DNA from: Nemopilema nomurai
Lineage: Eukaryota; Cnidaria; Scyphozoa; Rhizostomeae; Rhizostomatidae
Length of the DNA: 64,000 nt
Assembly (NCBI GenBank): GCA_003864495.1
Contig: ML133421.1
Coordinates: 3,454,753 to 3,518,752, forward strand
Direction: 5' to 3'
Below the pieces are notes generated by a model. It was given only the letters and a program-made list of their open reading frames with translations, did no database searches and was not told where the DNA came from. Below are positions 32,264 through 43,677 of this stretch, piece after piece. The position numbers and the translations under genes were made by a program. The stretch's first letter is position 1. Each line of letters begins with the position of its first letter.

Positions 32264-32488
32264 AAAGGAGGAGGAGTCTGTTAACTTATCACATTTCATG
32301 TTTGTAGTCTCATATTGAATAGGGTTTGGCTCGTATTGTTTCATTATGGCGTCATCTTTCACACAGCATATACATTTAAAGAGCAGCTGATACGCTGTTC
32401 AATTTAATGAACAACCTTTGATGCCAATTTGTGTCTATGTGTACTGGTCTTCCATTTCGGTCTTCCTACAAACAACTATTCGGTTACA
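32264..32488 (+). repeat. Copia polypurine tract and 3' LTR, unit 2
   Basis: AAAGGAGGAGGAGTC is followed by TGTTAACTTATCACATT (32279) and ends TTCGGTTACA (32488). It is collinear with 6444-6654. Confidence 0.78.
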
Positions 32489-32489
32489 A

Positions 32490-33659
32490 GCAAATCATGC
32501 ATTGTAATACTTGTTATTCTTTCATTTATATTTTGTCTACTCCCGTTTCCAGCTGGAGGGAAAATCAAAATATTTATCGATTGACAGTCCAAATTTACTT
32601 GGTATTTCATTTCAAACTGCCTCATTATTCAATCATTAAATCGTTCTTTCTTTGTTGTCATTTCTAGTCTTTTCTGAAAGGGAAGTTGGTTATGTTGAAA
32701 ATTCTGCTAGATATGCTAGCCTTGCTAATCTGGGCATAAGATTGATTCGTCTCACTATTTCATTGGCTAAATAATGGAAATTTTCAACACCCTGTCCCTA
32801 ACATTGCAAATATCTAATGACGTGAAGGAGGCACCAAACATTTCAACTTTGTGTGACTGTATTTTTGTTATTCACCAACTAGTATGTGTTTGTTGGTTGG
32901 TAAATTTTGGCCTTACTGTAACTGGATGCCCCTGTAACAGAAACTTCACTCTTCAATCATATTCTTTTATGTATGATTCTTCAAATTAGGTGCCAGTTAC
33001 ACATACAATCATTTGAACCCTGTAAGGCCCTTGCTTATGTCCACTTAACTAAGTATATATCTAAATAAAATTGTAAACTATCCAAGATTCAAACACTTTT
33101 GATGTCAGATACTAGAGGAAAAACATTGATGAAACATCTAATTCAATGGTATTTGTCAAATTTGATTTAAACTCTTGATTTAACTTGATTCAAATTTGAT
33201 TTGAACAATTAAGCTACAACTAATCAATTTAAGACCAATTAAAGATATTACTGATTATCACAGTTTCCACACATACAAAGTTTTAATGCAGATGTCCATC
33301 TTAATTGATATTTGCATGTTTTGAATAAAATACATTTAAACTGCAAAATGGGACGTAAAACCAATTTGTACAGGATAATGTCTACATTAAGTGACCTTTC
33401 AATGCTTAATAGATCAAAAAATTCCAAAGCTTGTTCCATTAAACTGACCTGCTACTGATTTTAGGTAAGTATTCGTCAAGGACCCTACTACCAAACTCAG
33501 TAAATTCAGGATTCAACAGATAAATTACTTCAAAAAGTGCCACTGCATGATCTTTTGGTGTCTGTAACATGGCAAAGATATGCTGTGTCATTTTGACAGT
33601 CTATGTAAGCACTGTCCAAAATATCAATTTTTAGTGTTTCCAAAATGAAAGATGAAACT
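32490..33659. other. Segment shared by units 2 and 3 but absent from unit 1
   Basis: About 1.1 kb at the place where unit 1 has its PSMD3 segment. It holds one exon-like stretch (32668-32774). The rest is AT-rich with a run of direct TTTGATTTAA/TTGATTTGAAC-like repeats at 33160-33215. Confidence 0.6.
32668..32774 (+). pseudogene. Terminal-exon-like segment, unknown protein
   Basis: After an acceptor-like TTGTTGTCATTTCTAG the frame reads VFSEREVGYVENSARYASLA then NLGIRLIRLTISLAK and a stop. The copy at 58223-58331 has two changes (R to H, A to P). Length and composition look coding, but I do not recognise it. Confidence 0.3.
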
Positions 33660-33937
33660 ACAATCTCTGCCAAAAGTAGTTGGAACACCGTGAGATTTTT
33701 TTTATTTTGCGACCCCCGTTCTATTTACGTCTCTCCTTGGTAGCTGCAACCCCCTTGCCCCCTTAAACAATGTTGCATCTTTAGAGGAAGACCATAGGTT
33801 CATGGGAATACTTCACTTTTGTTTTTAGGATTATTCACTTTTGCGCTACACAACATTGTTTGCGGGGCGAGGGGATTTGGCAATTTGCGTGATGCGTAAA
33901 TTGGGGCAAGTGTTCCAAGACTTTTGGCAGAGATTGT
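33660..33937 (+). mobile_element. Tc1-type MITE, left flank copy
   Basis: A 278-bp element with terminal inverted repeats CAATCTCTGCCAAAAGT. By eye it is almost identical to 36789-37065, with one C of a C-run different. Confidence 0.85.
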
Positions 33938-34446
33938 CTGAGTTTTTTTTTGAAAACTTAAAGATACAAACCCAGAACCTTGACCAAACCTAGGGTAATC
34001 GAGGGTGCTGATTTCAATGCCGTTGACGAAATTTAATTTTTTTATAGTCTTCCTGTCAAAACTGCAGGGGGGCTGCATTTTCCTTTGTTTTTGTGTTGAA
34101 ATTAACGTTCATAAGAATACAACTAGTGTTTGTTAATATTTTCGTATAGAAAGGGGGTAAAATAGGGCTGACATGGTAAGTTGGCAATAGATGAAGGCAA
34201 CCAGCGCCTTGAAGTTGTTAGTTTCGCTACTTAAACGATTCGGTATGCAAGTGACTGAGCATTGTCATTTGCGTCACAGACTTGTCATCTACCATCTACT
34301 CAAATAGCAACATTCGCTGAATAATCTGGATTGCTAAACAACCAATAAATGACTCAAAACTATTCTTAGCTGTGTTAAAAGGGAATGTTTACAAATTTAG
34401 ATCCATGTGGAGGGCTTAAGGAAAACCAGGAAGCATAGCTACAATA

Positions 34447-35020
34447 ATGTTTCGTGGAGAAATGTCATCTGAAACGAGAGTCTACGCTTATTTTTTGCGA
34501 GCAAGAGGCTCTTTATCATATCGTGAAATTGCTAACAAAAAGGAAAATATTGCCGAAAAATGTTCTCCACATTTATAAAGATGGATTTAAGAAAAGGAAC
34601 ACAAGAAGAAAACAGGCCGAGCACCAGTTATGAGCAGCAGAGAAGAAGCGATTCATAAGAATATCCGGGATATGAAGGAGTCAAAATGCAAACTTAACTG
34701 TTCTTGATGTAGCTCAAGAATGCAAAAAAGCCCGTCAGTTATTGAGCTCTAGTATGAGTAATGAATGAGAACAGGTGTAGGTATATAAAACAACGAAAGC
34801 AGGTTAACTTTGTACCAAAGGCAAAAGGAAAAGACAAGATTTCGCTCGAAAAGCAATAAAGAAATTACATCGACAATTCTGGAGTGGCAATGTTTTTCTA
34901 TATCAAGATCATCTGACATAAATCCAATTGAAAATATTTTCAGCAATATCAAGATTTACTTGACCAAAGATCGAAAAGTGAAGATCAAAAAATGGAGATA
35001 AAAAAAAAGAGTTTCGTTGA
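34447..35020 (+). pseudogene. Tc1/mariner-like transposase remnant
   Basis: The N-terminal part reads YFLRARGSLSYREIANK, a helix-turn-helix start. In shifted frames it continues GRAPVMSSREEAIHKNIRDM and a FARKAIKKLH stretch. The C-terminal part (34880-34985) reads SDINPIENIFSNIKIYL, the block around the third catalytic acidic residue (pattern SPDLNPIENLW). The central part with the first two catalytic Asp residues is deleted. Stops and frameshifts are frequent. Transposases of this family cut at TA sites, in line with the TA flanks of the surrounding insertion. Confidence 0.78.
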
Positions 35021-35414
35021 GTTGAGGACAAGGTTGATGACTCCGTTGGCTCACGATTCCTCTCCCATTGATCGAACGATAGCAACGATGCACGATCGTC
35101 TGAAAGTATTCGCTTCAAACAGAGGGCATCGGACAAAGTACTGACTGCTATATCGTATTCTAGTGATAAAAAAACTATTTCATATAATTCATATTTACTA
35201 CACTAATTTCACAACGTTTATGAGGCTTATGGTACGATTATTGCTATCAGAAGTATGGATGTTTCATGCACCTAAGGTTTTCCTTCAATTTTCTACTGAA
35301 AAAACTGAATAAAAATCTTAGAGAGGCTCCCAATAAGCCGTTGTTCGAGGGTATGTAGTGTCTCTTCGTGCGATCGAGGCTAACTTTGATGCGGCCGCAT
35401 CCTGATATCTTGCC
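35021..35414. other. Interior of composite, nothing recognised
   Basis: AT-rich sequence between the transposase remnant and the nested MITE. No supported gene. Confidence 0.45.
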
Positions 35415-35821
35415 CAACGGTCTACAGCCACGGTCTACAAACTTAAATCAATCAAGCACCCACCATTTCACAGAAATTTCAACTGAAAAACACGTTAAGG
35501 ATGTGTTTAAGTGTACTTATTCATATGTTAAAGAATTGGAAACATATGCGCACCGAATGCCAGAAAATCAAGGAAAACTCCACGGTCTACACTTTTTGAG
35601 AAAAGAAAATGACAATGGGTAATGTCTTTCTTTTAAAAAAGTGTAGATCGTGCAGAAATTCCTTTATTTCGGCCATTACATAAAGTGTTTTGGCCAAAAT
35701 GCACAAACTACATATACTGGGATACATTGCACATATTTTGGGACATTTCCTAAGGAAATGTGTTTTAATACATGGCGTATTTCAAATAAAAGAAACTGTA
35801 GACCGTTGGTGTAGACCGTTG
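35415..35821. mobile_element. 407-bp MITE with doubled CAACGGTCTACA termini
   Basis: The left end is CAACGGTCTACAGCCACGGTCTACA. The right end, reversed, is CAACGGTCTACACCAACGGTCTACA. Each terminus thus has two copies of ACGGTCTACA. No clear target duplication is seen. A third CACGGTCTACAC lies internally at about 35580. The interior has a 60-codon open stretch without a recognised domain. Confidence 0.7.
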
Positions 35822-36788
35822 ATCGAAGTCATTGGCAGGAAGCTGGAGGTTGCGAAGCATGCAAACTGAGCAGGACAATGGGCTGCTCTTCAAAACGCTT
35901 TGTTCTCAAGCACTCTTGGAAAACAATAATATGTCAACGGAACTCTTCCCTGACATCTTGTGGCGATGGCATGTTTATATTCATGCTGCCCTGATTTCAG
36001 TAGCATTGTTGCACAAGAATAACCACAGAACTGCACTGTTTTCTGGCAACAAATGTCAAATCAATGCTCAAACGTGATAGTGCGCCGTCGAAAGTTCAAC
36101 ATCTCTGGTTTCTCTTCGTCAATGAGGGAGCCCCTAACAAACGATACTGGGGCCTTTGCTGTATCAAACACTGGAGTGTCGTTGGAGAGTTCAATGTCCT
36201 TATTATATGTTGTTTGGGGGCAGCAAAATGGAAAACATGGCCTTCCCACGGCAACAGCATAACAACATGCCCATACTTGGCAGAATAGTAGGAGACCCAC
36301 GGAAGACGTTCAAAACGATCACATCTTTATCCTCTACAAGAAGCGAAACAATTCTAGTCGAATTAAAAGCTATCGTACAACATTCACTGACAATCCTGTC
36401 AATGTTTGTCTAGAAGTCCTGCTATTTCTAGTTATTGGCGATTAACGTTTTGCACTTGTAAACATTGAGCTAACCCTGTGTGGAGGAAAGGCATTCATGA
36501 CCCTTTCCCAGATTCTGTGCATATTTTTGGTTCTTTTCTACAATACTGGACGCATTAGGATAAAATATTGTAATTTTTGATTTATATAGAGAAAACAGGT
36601 AACATGAAGCGCAGCAATCATTGAAGATATGGCTTTTAAACTGATAAAACGGGGGCCGTCTACCAAAAGCGCACCATTCGTTCGAGATACGGCCTTGTAA
36701 CTGCCAAAAATGAAATCAGCGCCCCTGAAAACTGGGGGTAGCCACCATTTTTATAGCCGTATCTGTCCGCTTTCGATTTGACACTCAG
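35822..36788 (-). pseudogene. Coding-like remnant on minus strand, unknown element ORF
   Basis: The minus-strand frame 36300-36061 includes DIELSNDTPVFDTAKAPVSF and VRGSLIDEEKPEMLNFRRR. This looks like the C-terminal part of a mobile-element NTPase-type protein, but I cannot name the family. Surrounding frames are broken. GCGCCCCTG at about 36722 resembles an isolated hAT-like terminus. Confidence 0.25.
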
Positions 36789-37065
36789 ACAATCTCTGCC
36801 AAAAGTAGTTGGAACACCGTGAGATTTTTTTTATTTTGCGACCCCCGTTCTATTTACGTCTCTCCTTGGTAGCTGCAACCCCTTGCCCCCTTAAACAATG
36901 TTGCATCTTTAGAGGAAGACCATAGGTTCATGGGAATACTTCACTTTTGTTTTTAGGATTATTCACTTTTGCGCTACACAACATTGTTTGCGGGGCGAGG
37001 GGATTTGGCAATTTGCGTGATGCGTAAATTGGGGCAAGTGTTCCAAGACTTTTGGCAGAGATTGT
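36789..37065 (+). mobile_element. Tc1-type MITE, right flank copy
   Basis: A 277-bp direct duplicate of 33660-33937. Its right edge abuts TAGCACCACC, the restored unit sequence. Confidence 0.85.
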
Positions 37066-37123
37066 AGCACCACCTTAAAAAAGAAGGGTATGCTGAATAA
37101 AATTCACAGTTGAATCTAGATCA

Positions 37124-37396
37124 GTGGACATTGAGTTGATGTTTAGACCACAAAATGGAAGAAAAAGACCACTAATCTTCAATGAGCAATCAAGCAAGAG
37201 ACCTCTAACAGTTTACTTATTGAAGGAGGAACTACAGGAGAGCTTTTTCACTCAAGAAAGAAATCTTATGTCATCTTGCATCAAAAGTTTGAATTATCAT
37301 AACTGCATTGTAAAGAAAGAATTCTACAAAGAAACCTATGAGAACAACAAACAACAAGGGATTTTTGGCAGATGTGAGCACAGTTTTCATTATTAG
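37124..37396 (+). CDS. Unrecognised ORF, unit 2 copy
   Basis: Counterpart of 8722-8980, 90 codons here (MDIELMFRPQNGRKRP..). It differs by missense changes such as C to G and N to H near the end. Family unknown. Confidence 0.25.
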   Translation: MDIELMFRPQNGRKRPLIFNEQSSKRPLTVYLLKEELQESFFTQERNLMSSCIKSLNYHNCIVKKEFYKETYENNKQQGIFGRCEHSFHY

Positions 37397-37829
37397 TTGC
37401 TTTCAAAAAAGGAGAGCACCCATTTGCCCTGATCCTTTTCTCCAAAATCAGTATTCTCCGCAAAAAATGTACAAAACATAACAGTATTGAAAATCAAACT
37501 TGTCTATACCTCCATAACCTTAGTGTATCTCCACTAAATTAGAAAGACGCAAACACCGATAACTTTCATTTAAAATTTGCATGGACCACATTTCATATAG
37601 GCAATATGGACAGTGGAAGTAGTTTTTGATTTAAACATGATGTCTTTTAACTGAACAACTATAATTTACTTGTCATAGACAGGGAATGATTTTAACCTGT
37701 TCAAAGGCCAACGCCTTCCTTTCAAAGATGTCCAATTGCATTGAATGCAAGTATTTATCTCTTTGACACTTTTTACATTCGGGCAGCATTACTAAACATA
37801 TCCAAGGTCAACGTGATTTCTCGCGAATA
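37397..37829. other. Spacer, nothing recognised
   Basis: Counterpart of 8981-9409. Confidence 0.5.
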
Positions 37830-38050
37830 AGCAACTGGTGAGGCTACTCCATTCCCTTCCTCAACAAAATGGCGGGAAGCTTTCGAAAAAGACTGATCGA
37901 GCATCCTATTGTTTTCTCGCCTTTGACAAACTGCGGCCAGCCAATAAAATGGCGGGACCACTTTGTTATTGTATTTTGGCGGGAAAATTCAAGCATTTCG
38001 TAGCGGAGAACACAACACGAAGGTACTTGAGGAATGGCGGGCAGTCATGT
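37830..38050. promoter_or_regulatory. Promoter-like cluster, unit 2
   Basis: It carries AAAATGGCGGGAAGC (37867), GCCAATAAAATGGCGGGACC (37939-37958), TTTTGGCGGGAAAA (37975) and GGAATGGCGGGCAG (38032). It keeps one more intact ATGGCGGG than unit 1. Confidence 0.4.
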
Positions 38051-38481
38051 GAAACTTAGATTAGATCACAAATCAAGATATTTTGAATTTGCAATTTGTT
38101 CAAATACTCATCTACAAACGTCATGCCAACTCATATTAGTTGGAAATTAGTTGCCAATTTCATGAAAGAAGCTCATAAAAGAAAAGTGAAGTCACACAGA
38201 AAACGTGAAGCCACATGAAGAAAAGTGATGTGTTTATGAGCCGCAAAAATATCAATTTTTCCCAGACAACGTCATTTGGATGTTTTAGTTTAGAATTCTA
38301 TCAGAATGTTAGAAAATCAAGAATGTTACCTAAATAATTCCCAAAAAATCATAGAAAGGTTTTTCACCTTTACCTTCAAAATATTTCGATACAGAATTCA
38401 ATAGTAAAATGAATAATATTCAAAAGTGCTACTTACTAAAACCAGTTGCTGAAATATTTTAATATTTGCAGAGCGAAGTGA
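38051..38481. other. Spacer, nothing recognised
   Basis: Counterpart of 9651-10067. Confidence 0.5.
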
Positions 38482-38739
38482 GTGTTTAGGCCACATAACA
38501 GTTGGCTTCCCGCCGTAACAGCTGTACTAACCCTATATTCAAATCTGATTTCACTGCTAATAACGGTACTGAGAGCAAAATTAACTGTAAAAAGTGTCAA
38601 ACACACTTACTCGAAACCATGTTATTCTTCGAATTTCATTATACTCTGCACCCTAGAGAATTATCATCCAAATGATGCAGAGATGCAGGCGTGGACGAAG
38701 ACATCCTCCAACGGACACACTGAAATGGCCTCTCTTTGA
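38482..38739 (+). CDS. Unrecognised ORF, unit 2 copy
   Basis: Counterpart of 10068-10325, 85 codons, with a TATAAAAAA box at about 38747 just downstream. Confidence 0.2.
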   Translation: MFRPHNSWLPAVTAVLTLYSNLISLLITVLRAKLTVKSVKHTYSKPCYSSNFIILCTLENYHPNDAEMQAWTKTSSNGHTEMASL

Positions 38740-38759
38740 ATCTGAGGTATAAAAAAGGC

Positions 38760-39954
38760 GCGAAACTGAACCGAAGAGTGCACGTGTTACTTTTGCATTA
38801 AATGGGATTGCTCATCAAAATCACCAGAATTGCATTAGAATCATCTGGAAACAGAATTAACGGCCATAGTACAATTTGACAACAGGGACCGCGATGTAAC
38901 ATGCAATAAGCAACCAGTGGCGATTCTAGCCTAGGAAACTGGGTAAGAGGCGTTTCACAACGATGAAAGGTAGAGCGAGCGGCAAATAAAACGAACTCTT
39001 ACGTAATCACGTTCTATGAATAAAATCAACTAAAAACTCCCGATTAAGTCTATACTTACATATTTATAGCTAAATGTCATGTGATTATTCATCAACAACG
39101 CATACGTGACATTTGACAGGAGAGTGAGCCTGTTTCAACTGCAGGGAAAGGGGGTCGATAACTGAAATCCCTTGAATAGTATTTTACAGACAAAATAACG
39201 CCTTACTTTAAGGCGGGTGCCAAAATGTTTTTCAAAATTTATTATTATTTTTGTACGATTAGAATATAAATTCTGACTTTAACTCCACATAAACAGGTCC
39301 TGTATTCACGTTCTACGAACATTGTGTCAAATCAATTGCATAAAAGCAGTACTTTACATAACTTGAGGTATCAAGTTTCGGAGACGGAGCTACGAGGTTG
39401 AACATGGGAGGGCTAAGATTCAAGTTTAAAGACATCAGAGGATCCATCATTGTTGGGTCCAACGCCAAATTATCTTTCTGATATAGCCTGAAGAAACTTG
39501 TTAAATATTTTTTATTGAAGTCGCTGTCAACAGAGCTGTCTGTCGAGCCAACGACACTGTACTGGCATCTGAAGAAATTGGTGCTTTATTGAATGAGAAG
39601 TTAGAGAGCATGGGAATTGTTAGATAAAAGTAGAACTGGCAGCGGTAAGGTGGCTTTTGATACACAATTTTCATATGATTTGCCCTCTGGAAACCACTAG
39701 CATGGTTGCTTTTAGGGTAAGTGAGACAATCTAAAACTCAAACGAGTTGAAGTCTGAAATTATTCGTTGTCATTTCAGATGTTAACATTGCCGAGCTGAG
39801 TGATATATAAGTGTAGTGGTGTAAAGTACAGTATATAGTTACAAAATACATGGTCCATGGTACAAATGAGTTTGCCTCCTTCTTTCCAGGATAACCTTAG
39901 CTAACTTAAAAAGAGAACTCAATAAAGTGAACTTTATAAAGTCAATTTCTATTA
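38760..39954. other. Spacer with unit 2-specific deletion junction
   Basis: At 39489/39490 GATATAGCCT joins GAAGAAACTT. Units 1 and 3 have about 1.57 kb between these points (11092-12666 in unit 1), including the 96-bp MITE and the 121-codon ORF. There is little microhomology at the junction. Confidence 0.8.
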
Positions 39955-40453
39955 GTGCCTATTAAATTGCATACTTTTGTGGCCTATATACCACTAGGTA
40001 TGCTCTTAGATGCCTTACCTTTTAGCACGCAGGGAATATGGTCAGAGGAAAGAGAAATTGAGACTGAATCAATATTTAGTGAGGAAGCAATGGATGTCAA
40101 AACTGATATGAGTATGCCCATTCTGGCCGATGGATTTAGCTTTCATATCGATATCATACTCTATATTCTTCCAGCTTTGGTTTCTTTACCTGGCGAGCAA
40201 GGTCTTGATCACAGTTTTTGCATTACCACGAAAAAGCATGGCTGTAGAGAGTGGGTCTAAAGTATTGAAAAATGTTGAAGCACTGCTTTTACAACATCCT
40301 GCTGTTCAAGGGAATGCACTCAAAAGATCAAAGACCCATTCGGCTACTCAACAAAGAGTCTGCTTTAACGCAACTCAGGTCCACCTTTTAGAACAAAGAC
40401 AAACGAATAACTTTGGTAGATCTGGACTTGTGGGTCTTTTCAAAGTTAGTTAA
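39955..40453 (+). pseudogene. Unrecognised coding-like segment, unit 2 copy
   Basis: Frame 1 reads MPIKLHTFVAYIPLGMLLDA and the acidic stretch, stopping at 40258. Frame 2 overlaps to 40451. Unit 1 has lost about 90 bp at the start of this segment (near 13070). Confidence 0.25.
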
Positions 40454-40680
40454 TAAGGTGTGATAACCTCAATACTAAACAATTCATTTTGACTCTTTCA
40501 GACAACGTCAAAAATAAAGGAGAAACTGGGAAGAGATTACGTGAAATATCCATCAAAATTAGAAGCTTTTACTAAACCGGAAATTCTATGATGTACCCTT
40601 TTCGCCACAATTTCATGGAGGAGATCCACAGCGACCACACCAAAGCCCGAAATCTCATGCAGCGGTACCGCCTTATTGAA

Positions 40681-40990
40681 GTTGATCAATCCAACCCACT
40701 TTTAAAATTGATCAATCCAACCAACATTGAAACGCAATCCGTCCAACACACTTTAAAAGTTGATCAATCCAACCCACTTTGAAAGGTGATCCATCGAACA
40801 CACTTTTAAAGTTGATCTATTCAACCCACTCTAAAATTCATCAATCCACCCACTTTGTAAGTTTATCCATCCAACCCACTTTTAAGGTTTATCAATCCAA
40901 TCCATTTTAAAAGTTGATCTAATCAACCCATTTTAAAAGTTGACCCAACCAACCCACTTCAAATGTTTATCAACTCAACCCAATTTTAAG
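40681..40990 (+). repeat. 26-bp tandem array A, unit 2
   Basis: About 12 degenerate copies, one more than unit 1 (extra CTTCAAATGTTTATCAACTC region). Confidence 0.85.
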
Positions 40991-40999
40991 AATCTTTCA

Positions 41000-41330
41000 A
41001 GAGAGTTAGTCATTAGAATCTTTTGGACAATTTGGAACATGATGCAAGGGACAGCTCTTGGGTGGTTTAGCTCTTATCTTACTAACCGAAGTCAGTATAA
41101 ATCTGTAAATGGTTTCAATTCTAGTCATTTGAGTTTTATTTTTGGTATTCTCCAAGGGTTTGTCCTTGGGCCTTATTTGCTTTAATTTTATTGATGATCT
41201 TCCCATATCGTCTTCCAAGATTTCGTCCTCCCTTTCTGTTGATGATACAAACATCTACTTCGAAGCTCATAGTTTAATTACTCTCAACAAAGTTGTGAAC
41301 AAACACTCAAGAAAGCCCAAACTTTTCTAA
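41000..41330 (+). pseudogene. LINE reverse transcriptase fragment, unit 2
   Basis: GWFSSYLTNRSQYKSVNGF is in one open frame with SFIFGILQGFVLGPYLL. A shifted frame then reads FIDDLPISSS and SVDDTNIYFE. This copy is slightly better preserved than in unit 1. Confidence 0.8.
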
Positions 41331-43548
41331 ATCAGAGTCTAGTGGAATTGACGGCTTCAAGGCTGTGAACTGGATAAATTTCTTGCCTCTAAATACCATA
41401 TTTAAGGAAGGTTTATTAGAAATATTTATCATAAATAGTTAACATCTAAAATAAACTGTTTTGTTTTGGTAATGAGGAAGGTTTCATTCAAAATAATTGC
41501 AGCCAAAGAAATGTCATAACTTTTTCTGGTGCAAGTTTTTCATTCTGAAGTAAAAAATGTATTCTTTTAGTCAAAATGCCATGTCTTTAAATTGTAAGTG
41601 CAGTCCAAGAACAATACCTCACTTTATTTGTGAGGCTGTAGTGGTAAATTCCTTTTACGCAAACCTTTATGCCCAACTCGAAAAGATCTAAAAGGAGGAG
41701 ACAAGATCCATATGAGTAAATGTTATTATTTTGTTTCAGGTAGCAAAAAATTTTGTGGTCGATTCTTTGCCAGATATGTATGTGCAACCTGCAAAGTTTT
41801 GAAATATTAGAATCGACTTTATAAAAATTAATGCATCAAGTGTCTATTTCTTTAATACAATAATTTATTTTATCATAATAGTTGTTGGGAATGAATGTGC
41901 ATAATTTTTGCAGTGCATTGTTGCAGAAGAAATTAAGTAGCAAGTATGCGGTTGAAATATATTTGAAATAGCAATAATGCTTTTGTAAAAAAGCCTAGCT
42001 TCCCATATACAGTATATTGTACCAGATTTCTTTGGAACAATTCACGGAACATTTTGGCTTTGTAAAATGTGTAGGAAACTCGGCGAAATTTGATTAACTT
42101 GCATTGCAAAATTTATTGGCAGTTATGCTACTTCGGAGGAGCAAAAGAAGTAGAGGTGAAAATGTTTACGATGTGAAAAAGGAGGCAAGGAGTTCTTTGA
42201 AAACTTTGCAATTTTTAGCATAGTCTGTAAAATGGATGCAAGTGAATAGAAGATGTTCCTATGAAGTTGTGAATGGAGAACGAAGTTCAAGGCTCCTCCG
42301 GCGGTTGGCATGCTTCGCAGGAGCTGGCGGAATGAAGAAAAAGAAGACGAAGAAATATATTGCAAACGGATGGCAAGGCAAATGAAAAGAAGGGCAGGCA
42401 AATGTGCCTCCTTCTGATCATGATTGCCGACATTTGCATCGGAGAAGAAAAGCATTAAGGATAATCATTCATAAATCTCCTTTTCTCTTCGACTTTGTCC
42501 AAATTTGAATTATTCGAGAAAATTTTCATCAGAGCAAAACTGAATTTTCAAACTCGATGTACATTGTCTAGATAAAAAATCAAGTCCTACAAATTGCAGT
42601 AACCCAAATTAAACTATTTAAGCCAAAAACGTTAAATATGTTGCAAAAATGCTTAGCTTTGGGTCATTGATTCTTTACATCTGATCACGAAAAGCACAAT
42701 AATAAATTACAATACATTATAATAAACAAAGTTCGTAAATGCTAGTATATTCTGAATGAAAAGCTCACTGCTCGTTCAATGAAATACATTTCTTCAAACT
42801 GTTTGACATCCTTTGACATAAAAGTCATCGTTTGAAGTCCCTTCTAGGAAATTCGCAAGGCAACTGTCCAGCGGTTGGAAAAACTTCGTTTTTGCTGCTG
42901 TCCTTTTGCTGAAGAAAAACTTCGTTTCAGGATGTATGCAGTTAGGACAGCGTTCCCATAAGTACAGATACTTGGACTCATACAACACACATTGCATGAT
43001 TCTTGGCTCCTGCTAGAAGCAACCAGTTTCAGCAGAGATCCGAGCTTTAACACGAATACATCATTGGTTCTTGTCGAAAGTAAAAGCTTTTTGCAGAAAT
43101 CCTGCTAAACCTCTTCCCATGATAGGCTGACACTTGTTAGCTTAACGCGAAGGTACATAGTCTGTGATGGATCATACTAACTAAGAATGGCATACTGAAA
43201 GCCAGACTTTACCAGCTCTTTCCGGCTTCAGGGCTCAAACCTATTTTTTATATTGTCGTTACAATTATTCCAATTACCACAACGAGTGGACCAAAGATCT
43301 AATTTCCTTCAAAGGTGCTCAGGTGGAAATAAAATTGCTTTATTGAATAAATAGAGTAGCATGTATTATCAAGCTATTTTTATTTGAGATAACACAAGAT
43401 AAAAAAATAACTCCGACAAAAAATTACTGGAGCACGAGAGAGACCGGATGCCAGCTAATGCCATTGATGCCGGGAATCCCTGTTTGTGCCTGGTCACTGC
43501 CTCGACCCCACCGGGGCCTTCTTCGACTTTGAATGGAAAAGTGACCGT
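41331..43548. other. Spacer with the empty hAT target site
   Basis: Counterpart of 14394-15994 plus 18583-19184. Near 42935 the sequence reads TATGCAGTTAGGACAGC, the unoccupied insertion site of the unit 1 OTU element. No gene seen. Confidence 0.6.
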
Positions 43549-43677
43549 GTTAAAAGTGGGTTGAATGGATCAACTTTAAAAGTGGGTTGGATGGATAAAC
43601 TTTAAAAGTGGGTTGGATGGATTAACATTAAAAGTGGTTTTGATGGATTAACATTAAAAGTGGTTTTGATTGATCAG
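43549..43677 (-). repeat. 26-bp tandem array B, unit 2 (inverted)
   Basis: Five copies of TTAAAAGTGGGTTGGATGG-type repeats facing array A. Confidence 0.85.

Larger units (their letters stand above)
29132..32489 (+). mobile_element. Copia retrotransposon, unit 2
   Basis: This is the same insertion as in unit 1, without the Gypsy body. The 5' LTR starts TGTTAAAC at 29133 with the primer-binding site at 29240-29252. The polypurine tract AAAGGAGGAGGAGTC precedes the 3' LTR at 32279. A deletion of about 238 bp removes part of gag near 29460. The right flank reads GCAAA, a mutated form of the GCATA target duplication kept in unit 1. Confidence 0.88.
33660..37065. mobile_element. Composite insertion flanked by two direct MITE copies (unit 2 only)
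   Basis: Outer ends are CAATCTCTGCCAAAAGT (33661) and ACTTTTGGCAGAGATTG (37064). TA occurs at both outer edges. Unit 3 has the uninterrupted site (GAAACCTAGCACC), so the whole 3.4 kb is an insertion at a TA, as for Tc1/mariner. Each flank is a complete MITE of 277-278 bp in the same orientation. The interior 2.85 kb holds a Tc1-like transposase remnant, a second 407-bp MITE and an unknown minus-strand ORF. The inner MITE edges lack TA and instead share GATTGTCTGAGT as an inverted repeat. Confidence 0.8.
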
